Part shown: positions 24,601-36,931 of the stretch, one piece after another
Layout: the number at the start of each line of letters is the position of its first letter
How positions within the stretch are numbered: the first letter of the stretch is position 1
From: Plecoglossus altivelis
Lineage: Eukaryota > Chordata > Actinopteri > Osmeriformes > Plecoglossidae
NCBI GenBank assembly: GCA_036571765.1
Contig: BROE01000013.1
Location: forward strand, 8,801,983-8,865,982
DNA: 64,000 nucleotides
Direction of reading: 5' to 3'
Position numbers and translations under genes: made by a program
Notes under the pieces: generated by a model
Told to the model about the DNA's origin: nothing
What the model saw: only the letters and a program-made list of their open reading frames with translations
The model's database searches: none

Positions 24601-27600
24601 TTCCATTGTATATTTTTCATACCAAAAATAGCCCAAAAAGTCAAAGTTCAGGTGACTATGTGATAATGTGAGTAGGTGGTCAGGTGACCATGTATTCAGG
24701 TGACCATCTAGTCAGGTGACTAGATAACTTACTTCTACAGGTGGGCTGCTGACCACTCCAGGTGAATGTATCCTGACAAACCCTGGTCTCTGCTCCGACC
24801 AGCTCATAGCCTGCTTCGCACAGGAAGTGGACCTCATGGCCTGGTGTCTGTACCTTGCCCAACTTCCTGCCATTGACGGGAGCCTCCAGCTTTGGGCAGG
24901 TTGCTATAAAGGAGGTGGGGAGACAGGTGATGACATCTTAAGAGCCAACCAATCCAAACAAAGATGTTGTCGCGGACTAATGTGAGAGGCTCACCGTTGT
25001 CAGGCTTGGCGGGCTGCTTGGTGGTGGCAGACTGCAGCAGGTTGATCTTCTTCCTCAGGGTGCGCAGACTCTGGACGTACGAAGCCTCGTGAGCAGACAG
25101 CAGCTTCTGAACCTGCTTCAGAGAGCTCTGCATCTCCTGCCTGCTGGCACAGTCCTAGAAGAACAGGTGTAAGACAAATTGTTTGTCATTTGAATGACAA
25201 ATAATTAATTACCAGAATGTTGAAAATGTGGAACTGTTTCTTGATGCCTCTGGTTAGACCAGGAAAGCAAACCTATTTAGTGAAAGATTACTTCATGCGG
25301 TGCAATTTGGCCAGTCCAATACACACACATTTTCACTATTGCATCCAGGCAAAACATAATCAAAATTCCGTACACAGAACAAAGCATATATGGAAATATG
25401 TAGATCAGGCTCTCATGTTACTGAATCAGAGCTCATTACCAGGTTGAGCTACACAGGGAGCTTTCATGCTGGTCTGAAGGAAGGGCTGCATGAAAGGATT
25501 CCTAAGATAGAACGAAGTGTTCTTAAGATAGATCTAATTCAGTCAGGTTTTGTGGACTGGGCAGAAAGTCACAGAGAGCTGTACTTAGACATGGGGGGAG
25601 GATGGGGAGGAGGGAAGGTGGGAAGGGGAAGAAGCGGAGGAGGAAGGAGAGCCGAATGAGAAGCTTGAGGAGAAAAAGGAGAGTAGGTGGGGGAGGTGAA
25701 GGAGGAAAGGAGGGGAGGAGGATGGTAAGGAAATGAGGAGAAGGAGTAGAGGGGGAGGAGGGGGAGGTGAAACAGAATGATGGAGAGAAGGAGGAGGAGG
25801 GTGAGGAGGAACAGAATGATGGAGAGAAGGAGGAGGAGGGTGAGGAGGAACAGTATGATGGAGAGAAGGAGGAGGAGGAGGAGAGTGAGGAGGAACAGAA
25901 TGACAGAGAGAAGGAGAAGAAGGAGAAGGACGCTGAGCCCTGTAGACATGGCTATGCCACCTCCCCAGAGGTCGAGGAGGTTTCAGAGCTGAATGGTGAA
26001 TGATTTTAGTGTTGACTTTATCCCCCCTGGTGAACTGACCTGCACACGAACCAAGAGACACACACGTGTATATACATCCACACACACAGCCACACACACT
26101 ACCACCCTTCTCCTTCCTTGAAGGCAACATGTTTTCAGGAAACGTCCTCTCTTTCATCCCTCTCTTATTCTGCTCTTTCTTTGTAATGTCCATCTCCTAT
26201 TCGCTCCGTCTTTCTTCCTCTCTCCAGTCGTCTGCTTTAGCCAGTGGAAAGAAAGGCCTGGAGGCAGCTTGACTGATCCAAATCACAATGCAATCTTCAA
26301 GGAGCACTGTGTACTGCTGGAGGGTATGAGGGCTGTGGAGGTGTAGCTACATCTCTGGGAGGTGTTCCAAGCCTTGGGGTGCATAATGAAGTGGAGGGTG
26401 GCGAGGGCCGCCAGGTCACACTGCGTAGCGTAAAAAACGCGCCGTGAGTAAACATTGCCTGTGTACGCAATAACTAGAGGTGCGTTCATGGGCACAACCA
26501 CTTCTCTGTTTAGCTGGAAAAAACAGTGAGGGGTAGTGGTATGTTTTTTGCAAGCTTTTTCAACTGCTTTCAACTTTCTCAATCATCTACTTTTGGGGGC
26601 TCTTTCCCTTTTCTTTTCTCCTCGCTGTCTCTTTTTCACAGCATTTCCTATTTTCCACTCTCCTCTGATAAGTGATTTCAGAAAGCCAATTCATGTTTTT
26701 GTCCTGCAGGAAAAAGAAGGGTAAATATTTGGAGGTCCTGTGAAAACACCTGGCAGATCAGGGCAGGGCAGGGCTCTGGAGGCAGACGGAGACAGAAAAG
26801 ACGCTGTTAGCAGCCCAGACATACTGCCCTTTTTCTGCCTCCCCAGGCAAAAATCCCATGTGGTTTCATTGCATGTAGTTCCACTGAACGTATCTCGGCA
26901 TTTGGCTTAACACGCCTTCAGTTTCCTCATTCACCGGGATAACGAGCCAGCCTTTGAATTAAGGACAGTAAAAGTAAACTTGGGTCAAGGTAGGAGAGTA
27001 ACCTCAGACTATGTGCAGCTCTCCCTCTGGTGAAACACAGAGAGGTCGTGTATTGAGCTGAAAGTGTGTGTGCGGCAGAAATGTGTTTCTTCATTGCTTT
27101 GACTGTGATGGGTGTTTTAAGTGGAACATGGTCTGATCCCTGGGGCACAAGTTGTCATACCAGGATGTGAACAGGCCTGCCAGATAGCCATGGCTTTCTA
27201 ATAAGACCTAGATGCTTCTCACACTATGCTCATTATCTCAAGGTTCACAACATTGTTGACAAACAACACATGACTAAAGAATCTAATTAAAACAGAATGT
27301 TGACTAGAGACTAAACGTAAGAAGAAGACAGGCTGCCAGGTTAGGAGGCTTGAAAACAAACACGAACGCACAATGCTCATTTGATAAGTTTAGCAGTTCA
27401 GAAACCTCCATGTTGGGGGTGTTGAGTCATTCATAGCTCAGTTCTGAACATGAATGCCAAACGCTGACTATTGTTAACACGGTCACTAGCGTGCAAAGTG
27501 CAGTCAAACCAAAGTGTGGCTTTGTGAACAGGCGATGGTGAAATTGTAGCAATAACAGCCCAGGCTGATCCTCTGGCTCTTTGACTTGAGAACAAACTCA

Positions 27601-28020
27601 AGTCACTTCAGCCAAGGAAAACGTGTCCAATGTCTGGCTAATCCTCCAGCCTGTCAGACGCAGCTTGCAGCCAGAGCTGAGGACACATGTCTGTCTGTGA
27701 AAGGACTCGGCAGCTATCGCCATCTCAGGCTTATTTTCTCAGAGTTATACAACCCCCTTCCACTCTCCTTTTGCCAAGACAAGGTGTTAATTTGTTTGTG
27801 TCGAACATGCAACATCAGCTTTTCACCATTTTACATTGGGATGTAAGGTTGTCACAAAGTCACAAGAGCTATTTCATTATCAACATTGTCTTTCAAAAAG
27901 TCCTCTCATAGCACTTGCCATAGTGAAAGTGTCATGAGCAAAGTGACCACTCACCTGTCCGAATGCTGAGTAAAAATGACAAAGGCACAGGACCATGGTG
28001 ATGACATACGTCTGAATCAT
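21619..28020 (-). CDS. fbln7: Fibulin-7, secreted matrix glycoprotein
   Basis: Eight coding exons on the minus strand: 27955-28020, 24995-25154, 24733-24903, 23869-23994, 22733-22930, 22506-22643, 22161-22296 and 21619-21982. They join in frame to 452 aa, close to the mammalian protein. Residues 1-22 are a signal peptide (MIQTYVITMVLCLCHFYSAF). Residues 23-75 form a predicted coiled coil. Residues 76-132 are a sushi/CCP domain with its Cys pairs and TFTWSGQQPTC. Residues 133-174 are an EGF domain (NINECESSPCLNGGTC). A Ser/Thr/Ala-rich linker (177-205) leads into a partial EGF unit, then two calcium-binding EGF domains, each opening with DIDEC. The C-terminal fibulin domain follows, with RCERNPC, HFTVQRSDRQTG and the ending VTMFVSQYDF. 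In mammals fibulin-7 is an extracellular adhesion protein of teeth, cartilage and vessels; that role is inferred here by orthology. The ATG is the first in an exon with a signal peptide. The gene is divergent from clec18. All junctions are GT-AG and nothing is broken. Confidence 0.96.
22433..22493. repeat. GT microsatellite in fbln7 intron 6
   Basis: Interrupted (GT)n with GAGTG steps. It lies about 12 bases from the donor of fbln7 exon 6 at 22506 and reads (CA)n on the transcribed strand. Confidence 0.85.
25155..27954 (-). other. fbln7: fbln7 intron 1
   Basis: The 2.8-kb first intron separates the signal-peptide exon from the coiled-coil exon. It contains the purine-rich tract at 25592-25930 with a 39-bp minisatellite. 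No other exon was found on either strand. The open frames across the purine tract are low-complexity. Confidence 0.85.
25592..25930. repeat. Purine-rich tract with 39-bp minisatellite
   Basis: About 340 bases of GGA/GAG-rich sequence. Four tandem copies of a unit starting AACAGAATGATGGAGAGAAG begin at 25771, 25810, 25849 and 25894, so the periods are 39, 39 and 45 bases. All are multiples of three, so the plus strand stays open and would encode Glu-rich repeats. It is on the strand opposite fbln7, inside intron 1. Confidence 0.8.
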
Positions 28021-28260
28021 TTTTGACTCATGTAATCCTTTCGAAAGGCGCAGAACTCTAGTCCGGACACGCGTTTGCTAGGTCTGGGTAGTGAATGTCT
28101 AGTGCGTAAATGCGCACATGCACCTCTGGTATTTGTGAGAAATGCTTCTCATTCATTCATATGTCGAACAAGTTGCCAAAGTGAACCTTGATGGAATGTT
28201 GGGTTTGCCCTTAACCGACCAATCAGGGTACATCTTAAAAAGCTTTTGACCAAATATTTA
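28021..28260 (-). promoter_or_regulatory. fbln7: Likely fbln7 promoter and 5' UTR
   Basis: The sequence upstream of the fbln7 ATG carries CCAATCAG at 28219-28226, about 200 bases from the start codon. On the minus strand this is an inverted CCAAT box, the site of NF-Y. No TATA box was found between it and the ATG. The transcription start cannot be placed. Confidence 0.35.
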
Positions 28261-28306
28261 CAGGAGAATCCTGACAGGCTCATACTACCCTTTCCTTTTT
28301 TCAATC

Positions 28307-28324
28307 TTTTTTTTTTTTTTTTTT
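28307..28324 (+). repeat. T18 homopolymer
   Basis: Uninterrupted run of 18 T (A18 on the minus strand). Confidence 0.85.
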
Positions 28325-28712
28325 GGAAGGCACATGGCAAATTTCCTCTCTCATGAAAGCCGCTTAGATAAGATGTGGAATTTGTAAGCTGAAGGAAAAA
28401 CAAAATATAGCCGGAAACCTGGACGGATTTACGCACTGACCAGTGGCCCACGCAGCAGGACAACTGTTTTTGAGGCAGGCAAATCTCTGCACTTTGATCA
28501 GAATTTGGCAATCATAAATGCAGAATTCCAGGTCAAAGACATCATTCGCGCAGTCATTCATGTACAATTTAACTGTAGTGTGGCGTGTGGCAGAATGCAA
28601 TTAGAATGGACCTGCATGCGCGGTATACCTTCAACATGTTTATAAATGTTATTTTAGAGATGAAGCAGTACATTTTCTATTTTGACCTAGCACAAAGCTC
28701 ATTAACAAATGT

Positions 28713-28802
28713 GAAAGAGAGAGCATGAGAGAGAAAGAGAGAAAGAGAGAGAACGAGAGTGAGAGAAAGAGAGAGAAAGAGAGAGAAAGAGAGAGAAAGA
28801 GC
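28713..28802. repeat. GAGAAA/GAGA tract
   Basis: Tandem GAGAGAAA units cover about 90 bases between the divergent genes fbln7 and clec18. GA tracts can keep chromatin open, so a role near these promoters is possible but speculative. Confidence 0.85.
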
Positions 28803-30251
28803 AAAAGGGAGAGGGGTGTGTGAATGGACAGTATTTGTGTGTGTGATTATGGTAGTGTGGCAGGGGTTACAGTAGATACAAATTCAACAGATAAATATTC
28901 AGACAGTTCTGTCTGGAAAGTAGAGAAGTCCTGCCCTCTACAGGTCTGATTGTCTAACAGGCAGAGATGCATGTATCTGTGGAGCAACACCTGGCCCGCT
29001 TGTTCTAGAACTGTTGTAGTCAACTAACTTTGGAGCATTTAGCGATTTGAAGGGAAAATATTTTTCACGACATTTTACTTAAATGTAACATTGGTGTGGT
29101 CAGGGTGATTCATTTTTTAATTATATGTGAATAATTTGTCAAATGTTTTTCTCTTATCAAAACAGAACCTTTGAAGAATGACTGTGAACTTTTGTTGGTG
29201 GTTATATGGTTATATAAGGCAAGTTACCACATTATGATGCCACTTTTGAGTATTATTACCTTCCAGCTACAATTTAAGAAGAAGTCTGGAAGACTCCTCA
29301 ACTGCTGGGCCCAAATGATAAGATCAGATAAGATCAACCTTGATATTCAAAGGGACCTTGTCTGTCAAGGACCTTTTAAACCAAAAATGGAGCACCTACA
29401 TTAACCTCTGTGATGTCACAACATGACCTACATCCTGTTTCACCCATAGAGGTGGACTCCATCTCTGTTCTGCTCTTAGAAGAGCTCATACACAGTCAAT
29501 CATAAACACATACTCTCAATGACTTGAAAGATGTCAGTGCTCACACTGACATCTATTACACTGTCCTATTACAAATATCCATGTGACTAAGTTAAGTGTA
29601 TGGCCCAAAAATGAGGAAGGAGATGCAATGCTTTGATCAAAGGCATACTCAAAGCCCAAAGAGTAACTGTCTTCACCCTGTCGTCTAAAAGCAGTCAAAT
29701 GTGTGTGATTGCAGACTACTGCATCACTGCAGGGGGTCTCAGACTGTTGAGTTGACTGAAGAGTCAATGAAAACCATGACATGAAGAGGTCTCTGCAACC
29801 TGTAAGGAAATCATAGAATCTTGAAAAGATTTGTAATTTGGAGGGATCGGTCATGGAGGTTGGGGATAATATGTCATCTTAGACTTCAGTGATGAACGTT
29901 TTTTTACGTAAATGGAGGGGGGGGGATGTAGATGGTAGTTTATTCATGCAATGGCATCACTGGCAAAGTTGTGTTGCCAGGAGACGGTCAGGATTGACTG
30001 TTTAACTTAACTACTCATCTGGAAGGAAACCTTTAGGAGTTCAAAATACACAACGTATCTCTCACACAATATTGAAAGAAGGGACCATGTGCTTTTCAAC
30101 TGTCTCTGTGACCATGTTAGTTGAAACCAGAAACAGATTAAGAGGTGCTGTGATCCTATCCCCAAATCACCACAACTGTTTGGGCTGTCCAATGCCTACA
30201 GTAATAGCCATTTGGCTTTCCAATTACAAGAGAATAAGATTGTGTTCTGTA

Positions 30252-30278
30252 ACACACACACACACACACATACACACA
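30252..30278 (+). repeat. CA microsatellite
   Basis: (CA)n with one TACA interruption, upstream of clec18. Confidence 0.85.
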
Positions 30279-31037
30279 TTATCGAATTTCTTGGAAAAAC
30301 CGCCCGTAGTCCTTCAAGTTCTGCCTGTGACCTTCAGGGAAAGAGAAATATTATCATTTTGAAAATGTGTGTTTCTGCTCCCATGGTCTCAGTGACACTC
30401 AGTGCACCCTGCAGACATTCACAAGGCATGTTTTGGGTACGATTATCATCCAAAACACGAAACAACAGCAATAGTAAAACATTGATTACTTTTTGCTATT
30501 GCATTGTGTTGATCTCGCTGCTCATGTAAAACTAAACTGAACTTATTGTCAGCACAGCCCATGAGAAAATTATTTGTCCTAGCTTCCTTATATGGTTGTA
30601 TTGCTGGAGGGTGGTTGACAGGGATAAAACCATTCATTAGGACTTGTTCCAAATATTCATATCAAGACCAAGACGCACGAAGAAATGTACTTTTACCGCG
30701 AGTAAACTCATCTTTGCAGACGAAACATTCTCACATCTGCATATATGCGATATAATGCTGAGCGGTTAAATGGTGAGATGAGCTTCAAAAGCCCGCTCGT
30801 CCTTGCGGCTTTCCGACTGATCATGTGTCATTTCACTGGAGTTTGGAATAGGGAAAGAGTGGACCGTGCCAGCTGTGTGTGTGCGTGAGTGGTTATGAAC
30901 ATTTGCAATGCGCTGAAAACTGAGTGAATGAGCGAAACGAAGAGAGAGGGAGAACGAACAGGAAGAGGGAAGGAGCCACTTGTCCAGGGAGCCACTTGTC
31001 CTGGAGAATTACTTTGGCACTGTGTATCCTTGTAGCC

Positions 31038-33706
31038 ATGGGGTTTATAACGGGACACGAGAGTTTACTTCTATTCGTTGTTGTAGGCCTTGCTCTCCAG
31101 ATCCTGCAGTCCCACGCAAGCCGTACAATTACTAAGAGAGTGGACAGCATAGGATATTCACCCACTGGTAAGGAAAAAGTTCCTACGTGATTGTGGTCAG
31201 CACCGGTGCCGGTCAAGAGAAACAGCGGGGTGTCCTCATGGCACGGGAGGAGGGAACTAGGGACGCGCGTTCTAGACGTTGGAAAGTTTTAGTTTTACAC
31301 TTGTCTGCCGGTATTCTCTTACTAACCAAACTAAAAATTTAGTTTAATGTTTGACAGTGATTCATTTCACAGGATTTGATAAGACAGGCTACGCGATGAA
31401 AGCTGAACCATTGCCTGTAAAGTAACATAGAATAAATATGCAAACTACAGTAGCCAGTCGGATTATTGTTTGAAAAGGCTTGCACATAATTTGGTTTAAG
31501 CATAGGGCTATTGAATGCTGGCTACTGTAAATCTATCTAACCAAAACGAACTAATGTTTTTCATACATTCGACTAACGGGACCTAAAACATGCTGTCATC
31601 ACTTGTGTAGGACTACAGTAAATATTTGACTTTTAAATGATCACCAAGATATTGTGAGTGTATAGCCTACTGACACTGTATCAAACAAAATCCTACTCAT
31701 GTTCTCCCTTACCCCCCTAACAGGCACTTGCATTCCGTTGCCATGGAAACTATTGCTGGCGTAATTGCGCGCTTTTCTTTTATTCCAGGGCTCGGGGTGA
31801 AGGAGCATTTTCAGATTGTCACGCTGCACAATAGACTGCGCAGCCGGGTCAACCCCATGGCGGCTAACATGCAAAAAATGGTTTGTCTCCTCCCTTTCAT
31901 GCAGCGCCGTGCGTGTGCGTGTGTGTGCGTGCGTGCGTGTGTGTGTGAGAGAGAGTTGGGGGTGGGGGAACAATCGAGAAACAAGTGTTTTTTGTGAATT
32001 GCTGTGTAGATTATTTGTTGCAAATCACATAACAACTTTCTGTGACTCTTGACTGTTACAAACACAATAGTCTTTTTGCCAAATCAATGGCCTTGGCTCA
32101 TAGTTGTTCTAAGCAGCCAGGCAGTTACCAACATTTATTTCAGAGGCCGTGCACTGTAACAGAATTCCACCTATCTAACCTTGATTGTTGAACCACAAGT
32201 GATGCTTGCATTGGGCTCTCTGTTGGTGCTATGCAGACACCTCAGGTGAAATATAGACGTCACCCTACATACACTCATTAAACAGCCTATGGACCACTCC
32301 TCACCTCTCTGCTTCTCACGACGGGCTGCTGCTCGTGAACACCAAGGTCACCTGTCACACCGAGACCTGTCCCTTTTCTCCCTCTCTCACCACCTCTCCT
32401 TATCTCCCTCTCTTTCTCCTTCCTTTCCTGGCTATTCTCTCACACTCTCGCTTTCTCTCTCGAACGCTCTTTCTCGCTCTCTTGTTCTCTGTTTGATTTA
32501 CGAGGGACTGTCACAGGACATTCATTGCCCCCTTGTCAAATACCTTTCATACTCAAATGAAGAGCGTTGACAATTTATTATCTAGGATTTGTAGCCTCTG
32601 AGAAATCTGAAGCTGATCCTCCAGTAGAGATCCAGACAAGGTGTCTCTTCCACAGTAGAAAAACTGCCCCTTCAAGACAACCATGGTCTCTGAAGGGATC
32701 CCTGTTCCCCAAAGTCTGAGCCCCAAACAAAGGCAGAAACCCCGGACGTTTCTTGGAGGGTATCTTCTGTCCGGATGGTGATATCCCCAACAGAGTAGGC
32801 TCGTTTCCTGGAGCGTGATGATGTAGACGCTGCAGGCTGGAGACTCCGGGCTCAGCCCCCCTGCTGTTCTCTTCAGGATGGCCTTCCATGCCATCTGTGT
32901 CGTGCGAGCAGACTGGAAAAGTAAAGGCATTTGGCCTGAAAATCAAACCAAAAAAGGTGTTTGGTCAGGATGAGGATTATGTTCTAATGTACTTTCTCTC
33001 CTGGTGACGCAGTTTGGAAGCAGACCAAGTCAGTTGGTTAGGCTGAGAAGAAATGTACTTGCTGGTCGTCACCATGCTATAAAAAGCTCTGTTTAGGCTC
33101 TACTCATTTTGCTGACTGGACAGTCCTGCCAGCTTCTACTCTATGTATTTTCAGCTGTAGCTTCTCTGAGTCACTGGGCCTGTCTGATTAGCGTGTCACA
33201 CAGTCCCAAACTGAGCCAGCACGGGAGAGCCACACAGAGCAGTTTCTCATGTCTCTGTCTGGCTGCAGTAGCAGGATACGCCTGTGAAGTGACGCAACAT
33301 GGCGTGCAGGGGGACAGGGGGGCTTGTTTTCCGGACTGCCCCCCCCTCTCACCCGCACACATTCACACGTACAGATACACCATGCACACACCACACGTAC
33401 TGTGGTGGAGTTAAAGCGCATGCCGCTGACGACTTTGACCGGCAGACATCAGAGAGAGGAGGGAACAATGGCCCTTAAGGGGGCTCAGAGTAGGTTCTTA
33501 ACCAGCCTGTATCCTCACCACTCAGCTATGCCCCCCAGCACCCCCACAGACATCTGGTCATACCACCAATTACCACCCCCTCCCACACCACTCTGTGCCA
33601 CCACCAGGCTTACTGGGATCGCAGAGAAAGGGAAAAGCCATGGACTGATTGGAGTCTTTAAGGGGAGAGAGAGAGACTACTATCACCATCTCATATTGTT
33701 CTTCTC

Positions 33707-33760
<54 letters not shown>

Positions 33761-36700
33761 CATCCCTTCTTCTCTTTCCCCCTTCTCTCAAACAGCTGTA
33801 AGAAAATTCTCCCCCAGAGTTCAGCCGGTCCATGACGTTACGTGTGCAGGAACACCCCATAATATGACACAGGGTGCTGACAGCTATCTCTACGGCAATC
33901 CACACTGGTGGCCATGGTACCCTCCTGCTGAGCAGGGACATTCTGCTGTCATTTGACGCTTGTGAGGCTAGACAGGAGTCACTGGATTAGCCAGTGAGTG
34001 ACAGCCAGTCCAGCTCCAGACAGAGAGCCAAGTTATCTCAGGTCTCTGAAACTGGAAACAGAGTTGTTAGAGGAAGGTAGTCTACTGCCTTCAGCCTCTG
34101 GACAACCCAGCCCCGCGAGGGCCAGAAGGAGAAAGTGACTGGAGACTCGCGTCTCTTCTGCCTGGAGATTTATTGGTTGGTTTAGATCCATGTCTCGGTG
34201 GCAGGACCAGTCTAAAGTGTGTCAGGATATCACTTACCCTCTTAGATGGAGGAGTCGGAACACTGAGAATGTTAATGAGAAGAATGAGAGTGTGTATGAG
34301 GGAGTGTGGGGGAAAGAGAGAATGTGTGTGTGTGCGAAAGGAAGGATAATCTGATCGCCTCACTTTACAGACACACCTCTCACCAGACTAGTGTGATTAA
34401 AGGACCCTAGCCCGCCCATAACTTCCCACCTGAGTAACCCCCCCCCCTTGCCCCCATTGCACGGTCCCAGAAGGGCAGACAAAGCTTTCAGCCTACCTCT
34501 CTACCTCAGATGGCATGAGGTCAGCCCCCTCAGGCCCCCTCCTTCAAGCCAAGGATCCTCTTTCAGACTCCCTCTATTCTACCTCTCTGTCTGTTTGGCT
34601 GACTGGCTGGCTGGGTGACTAGATGGCTGGTTGTCTAGATGGAGGGTGGGACTGTATCCCCTTGGGACAACTCTTCTGTTCGTCATAGATGCCGTTCTGA
34701 GCCAGTTTAACAGATGAGTGACTACAGCCAATGACCTATTGGATTCTCGGGGCAAGGCGGGGAGAACGGTCATTGTGTTACATAATGCACACACACACAA
34801 AATACACACACACACTCATATGAGCACACACACACACTTACATACATACCAGAACTGACCAAGTCAATGAGTCACTGAGCATAAACAAAACAGGAACTTA
34901 TATTAAGAGATACGCCTGAAAGAGCCCCCCTGAACAAAATGGTCCCTAAGAGAGAGAGAGCAAGAGAGAGAGTGAGTGTAAGAGTGAGGGAGAGAGAGAG
35001 AGTGTAAGAGTGAGAGAGAGTTAGAGAGCAAGAGAGAGAGTTAGAGAGAGTAAAAGAGAGAGACCGAGGACATAAAGTCAGCCCAGTTTAAAGAGTGGAA
35101 CTGCATTATGCATATTTGTCATGGATGTGCATGTGTCAGTGAAAGTGTGTACTAATGTGTTTGACAAAGAGTGCGTATATACATATGTGTATGCATGCAT
35201 TCATGCATGTGTGTGTGTGTGACTTATGTCCTGGTCACTGTGCTGCAGGAGTGGAATGAGAAGCTGTCCCTTCTTGCCAAGGAAAGGGCAGTCTCCTGCT
35301 CTACTGGTCCCTCCTCATTTGATGCTCCGCCACGTCACATTGGATGGAACATCCATCAATCGGCCCATGATGGCACCTCATTCACTGAGGTCATCAGCTC
35401 CTGGTTTGAGGAAGGGCGGGACTACATGTACCTGAGCGGCCAATGCAGAGAGAACAGCACTTGTCAACAGTACACACAGGTAAACAACAGCCAATAACAA
35501 AGAGTATAGTTTACAGAACAGAGAACTCTATCTGCAATGTCTAGTATTTCGATGGTCACGCATCTCACACATTCCATTTAATGTCAGTTTGCAGTGTAAA
35601 ATGCTTCTTTAACTAAATGTTTAGTTTTTCTTCCTCTGGATGTGAAATGATCACGTCTCCTGCCCCTCTCTGCCTCCTGCTCTGCCCCTCTTCTCTCATC
35701 TTCCTCTCCCTCCCTTCCCTCTCCCCCCCCATGCCCCTAGCTGGTGTGGGCCACCTCCAGTCATGTGGGCTGTGCCAGCCAGCTGTGTCTGCAAGGAGCA
35801 CAGCGGCTCCACGTGTTTGTCTGCGCATACTCACCTGGGTAACCACTGTCTGTTTGTCTGTCTGTCGGTCTGTCTGTCTAACTCTCCTACCTGAGCTCAT
35901 CTTCCAGTACTTTTCTGTGTGTGTTTGTGTGTGTGTGTTCCTGCAGAGGGAACTGGGAGGTGAACGGCCAGATGGTGGTCCCTTACAAGGCTGGCTCCTC
36001 CTGCTCTCTCTGCACCTCTGCCATGTCTGGCTGCTTCAGACTGTGGGATCATGTAGGAGGACTCTGTGGTGAGGACGCACACACAGATGTATTTTGGGTT
36101 AATTAGGTTTCCCTGTTAAGACAAGTCCTAAACAGCTAACGTTCAAAGAATGTTCCACACAGACAAAATCACAGTCTAAATATTCAAGGGAAGACAATAA
36201 AGATTTTGGCTTGCAGGTTTTGATTGTTGTGATACGTAAGTAGTTGACTTGGTCATATCTAGGATGTTTCCTCTCAAATGTAAAAGAATGTTTGTTTTGT
36301 GTGAATCTGTTTCCATTTCTATGTGGGTGTGTGTGTGTGTGTGTGTGTGTGTGTTTCAGAGACCCCCAGGAACCCTTGTCGTATGAGCTGTGGTTCACAT
36401 GGTCATCTCAACATCTCCTCCTGCCTGTGTCTGTGTAGCCCAGGCTACACAGGTCGCTTCTGCCAGGGTACAAGACTCTTTGTGTGTGTGTGTGTGTGTG
36501 CGTGTGTATTTGAGCATGTGGGTTTGATATTTAGTTCCACAAAATGTGTGTGTTTTTTCCTACGTGACTCAAGTTTTGTGTGTGTGTCTGCATGTGTGTC
36601 AGTGCACTGCAGTGTGCAGTGTGTGCACGGCCGCTACAAGGAGGAGGAATGCTCCTGTCAGTGTGACCTGGGCTACGGAGGGGCAGAGTGTGCAGGTGAG

Positions 36701-36900
36701 GTGTGTGGACGCGTTGGGGGACGTTTTCGTCAGTTAGATTAATCTAATGATGTAATCAGTTTGGTGTGTCTGCTGTTTCTCATTGTAGAGAAGCTGAGCT
36801 TCCCATTCCAGCGCTGTGACGTGACTATAGATGGAGTCTGCTTCATGGTGTCCCCTGAGACAGAAACCTACTACGGAGCGAAGAGCCAGTGCCTGGTGAG

Positions 36901-36931
<31 letters not shown>

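Larger units (their letters stand above)
28261..31037. other. Intergenic between divergent fbln7 and clec18
   Basis: The start codons of fbln7 (minus) and clec18 (plus) are 3.0 kb apart and point away from each other. The interval holds a T18 run (28307-28324), a 90-base GA-rich tract (28713-28802) and a CA repeat (30252-30278). No exon was recognised. Some regulatory DNA for both genes is expected here, but none can be proved from the sequence. Confidence 0.6.
31881..35248 (+). other. clec18: clec18 intron 2
   Basis: The largest clec18 intron (3.4 kb). It contains a GT/GC-rich repeat (31910-31956), a coding-like minus-strand segment (32575-32945, reported as a finding), a TC microsatellite (33710-33758), a C-rich run near 34440 and a long GA-rich tract (34949-35063). 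No additional clec18 exon is needed: exon 2 ends in phase 0 and exon 3 starts in phase 0, joining ANMQKM to EWNEKL within the CAP domain. Confidence 0.85.

Noticed and set aside
25569..26193. Long minus-strand Leu/Pro/Ser open frames
   Set aside because: They translate the complement of the GGA-rich tract inside fbln7 intron 1 and have no gene-like features.
33324..33956. 210-codon forward open frame in clec18 intron 2
   Set aside because: It runs through the TC microsatellite, has no splice support, and is not needed to join exons 2 and 3.
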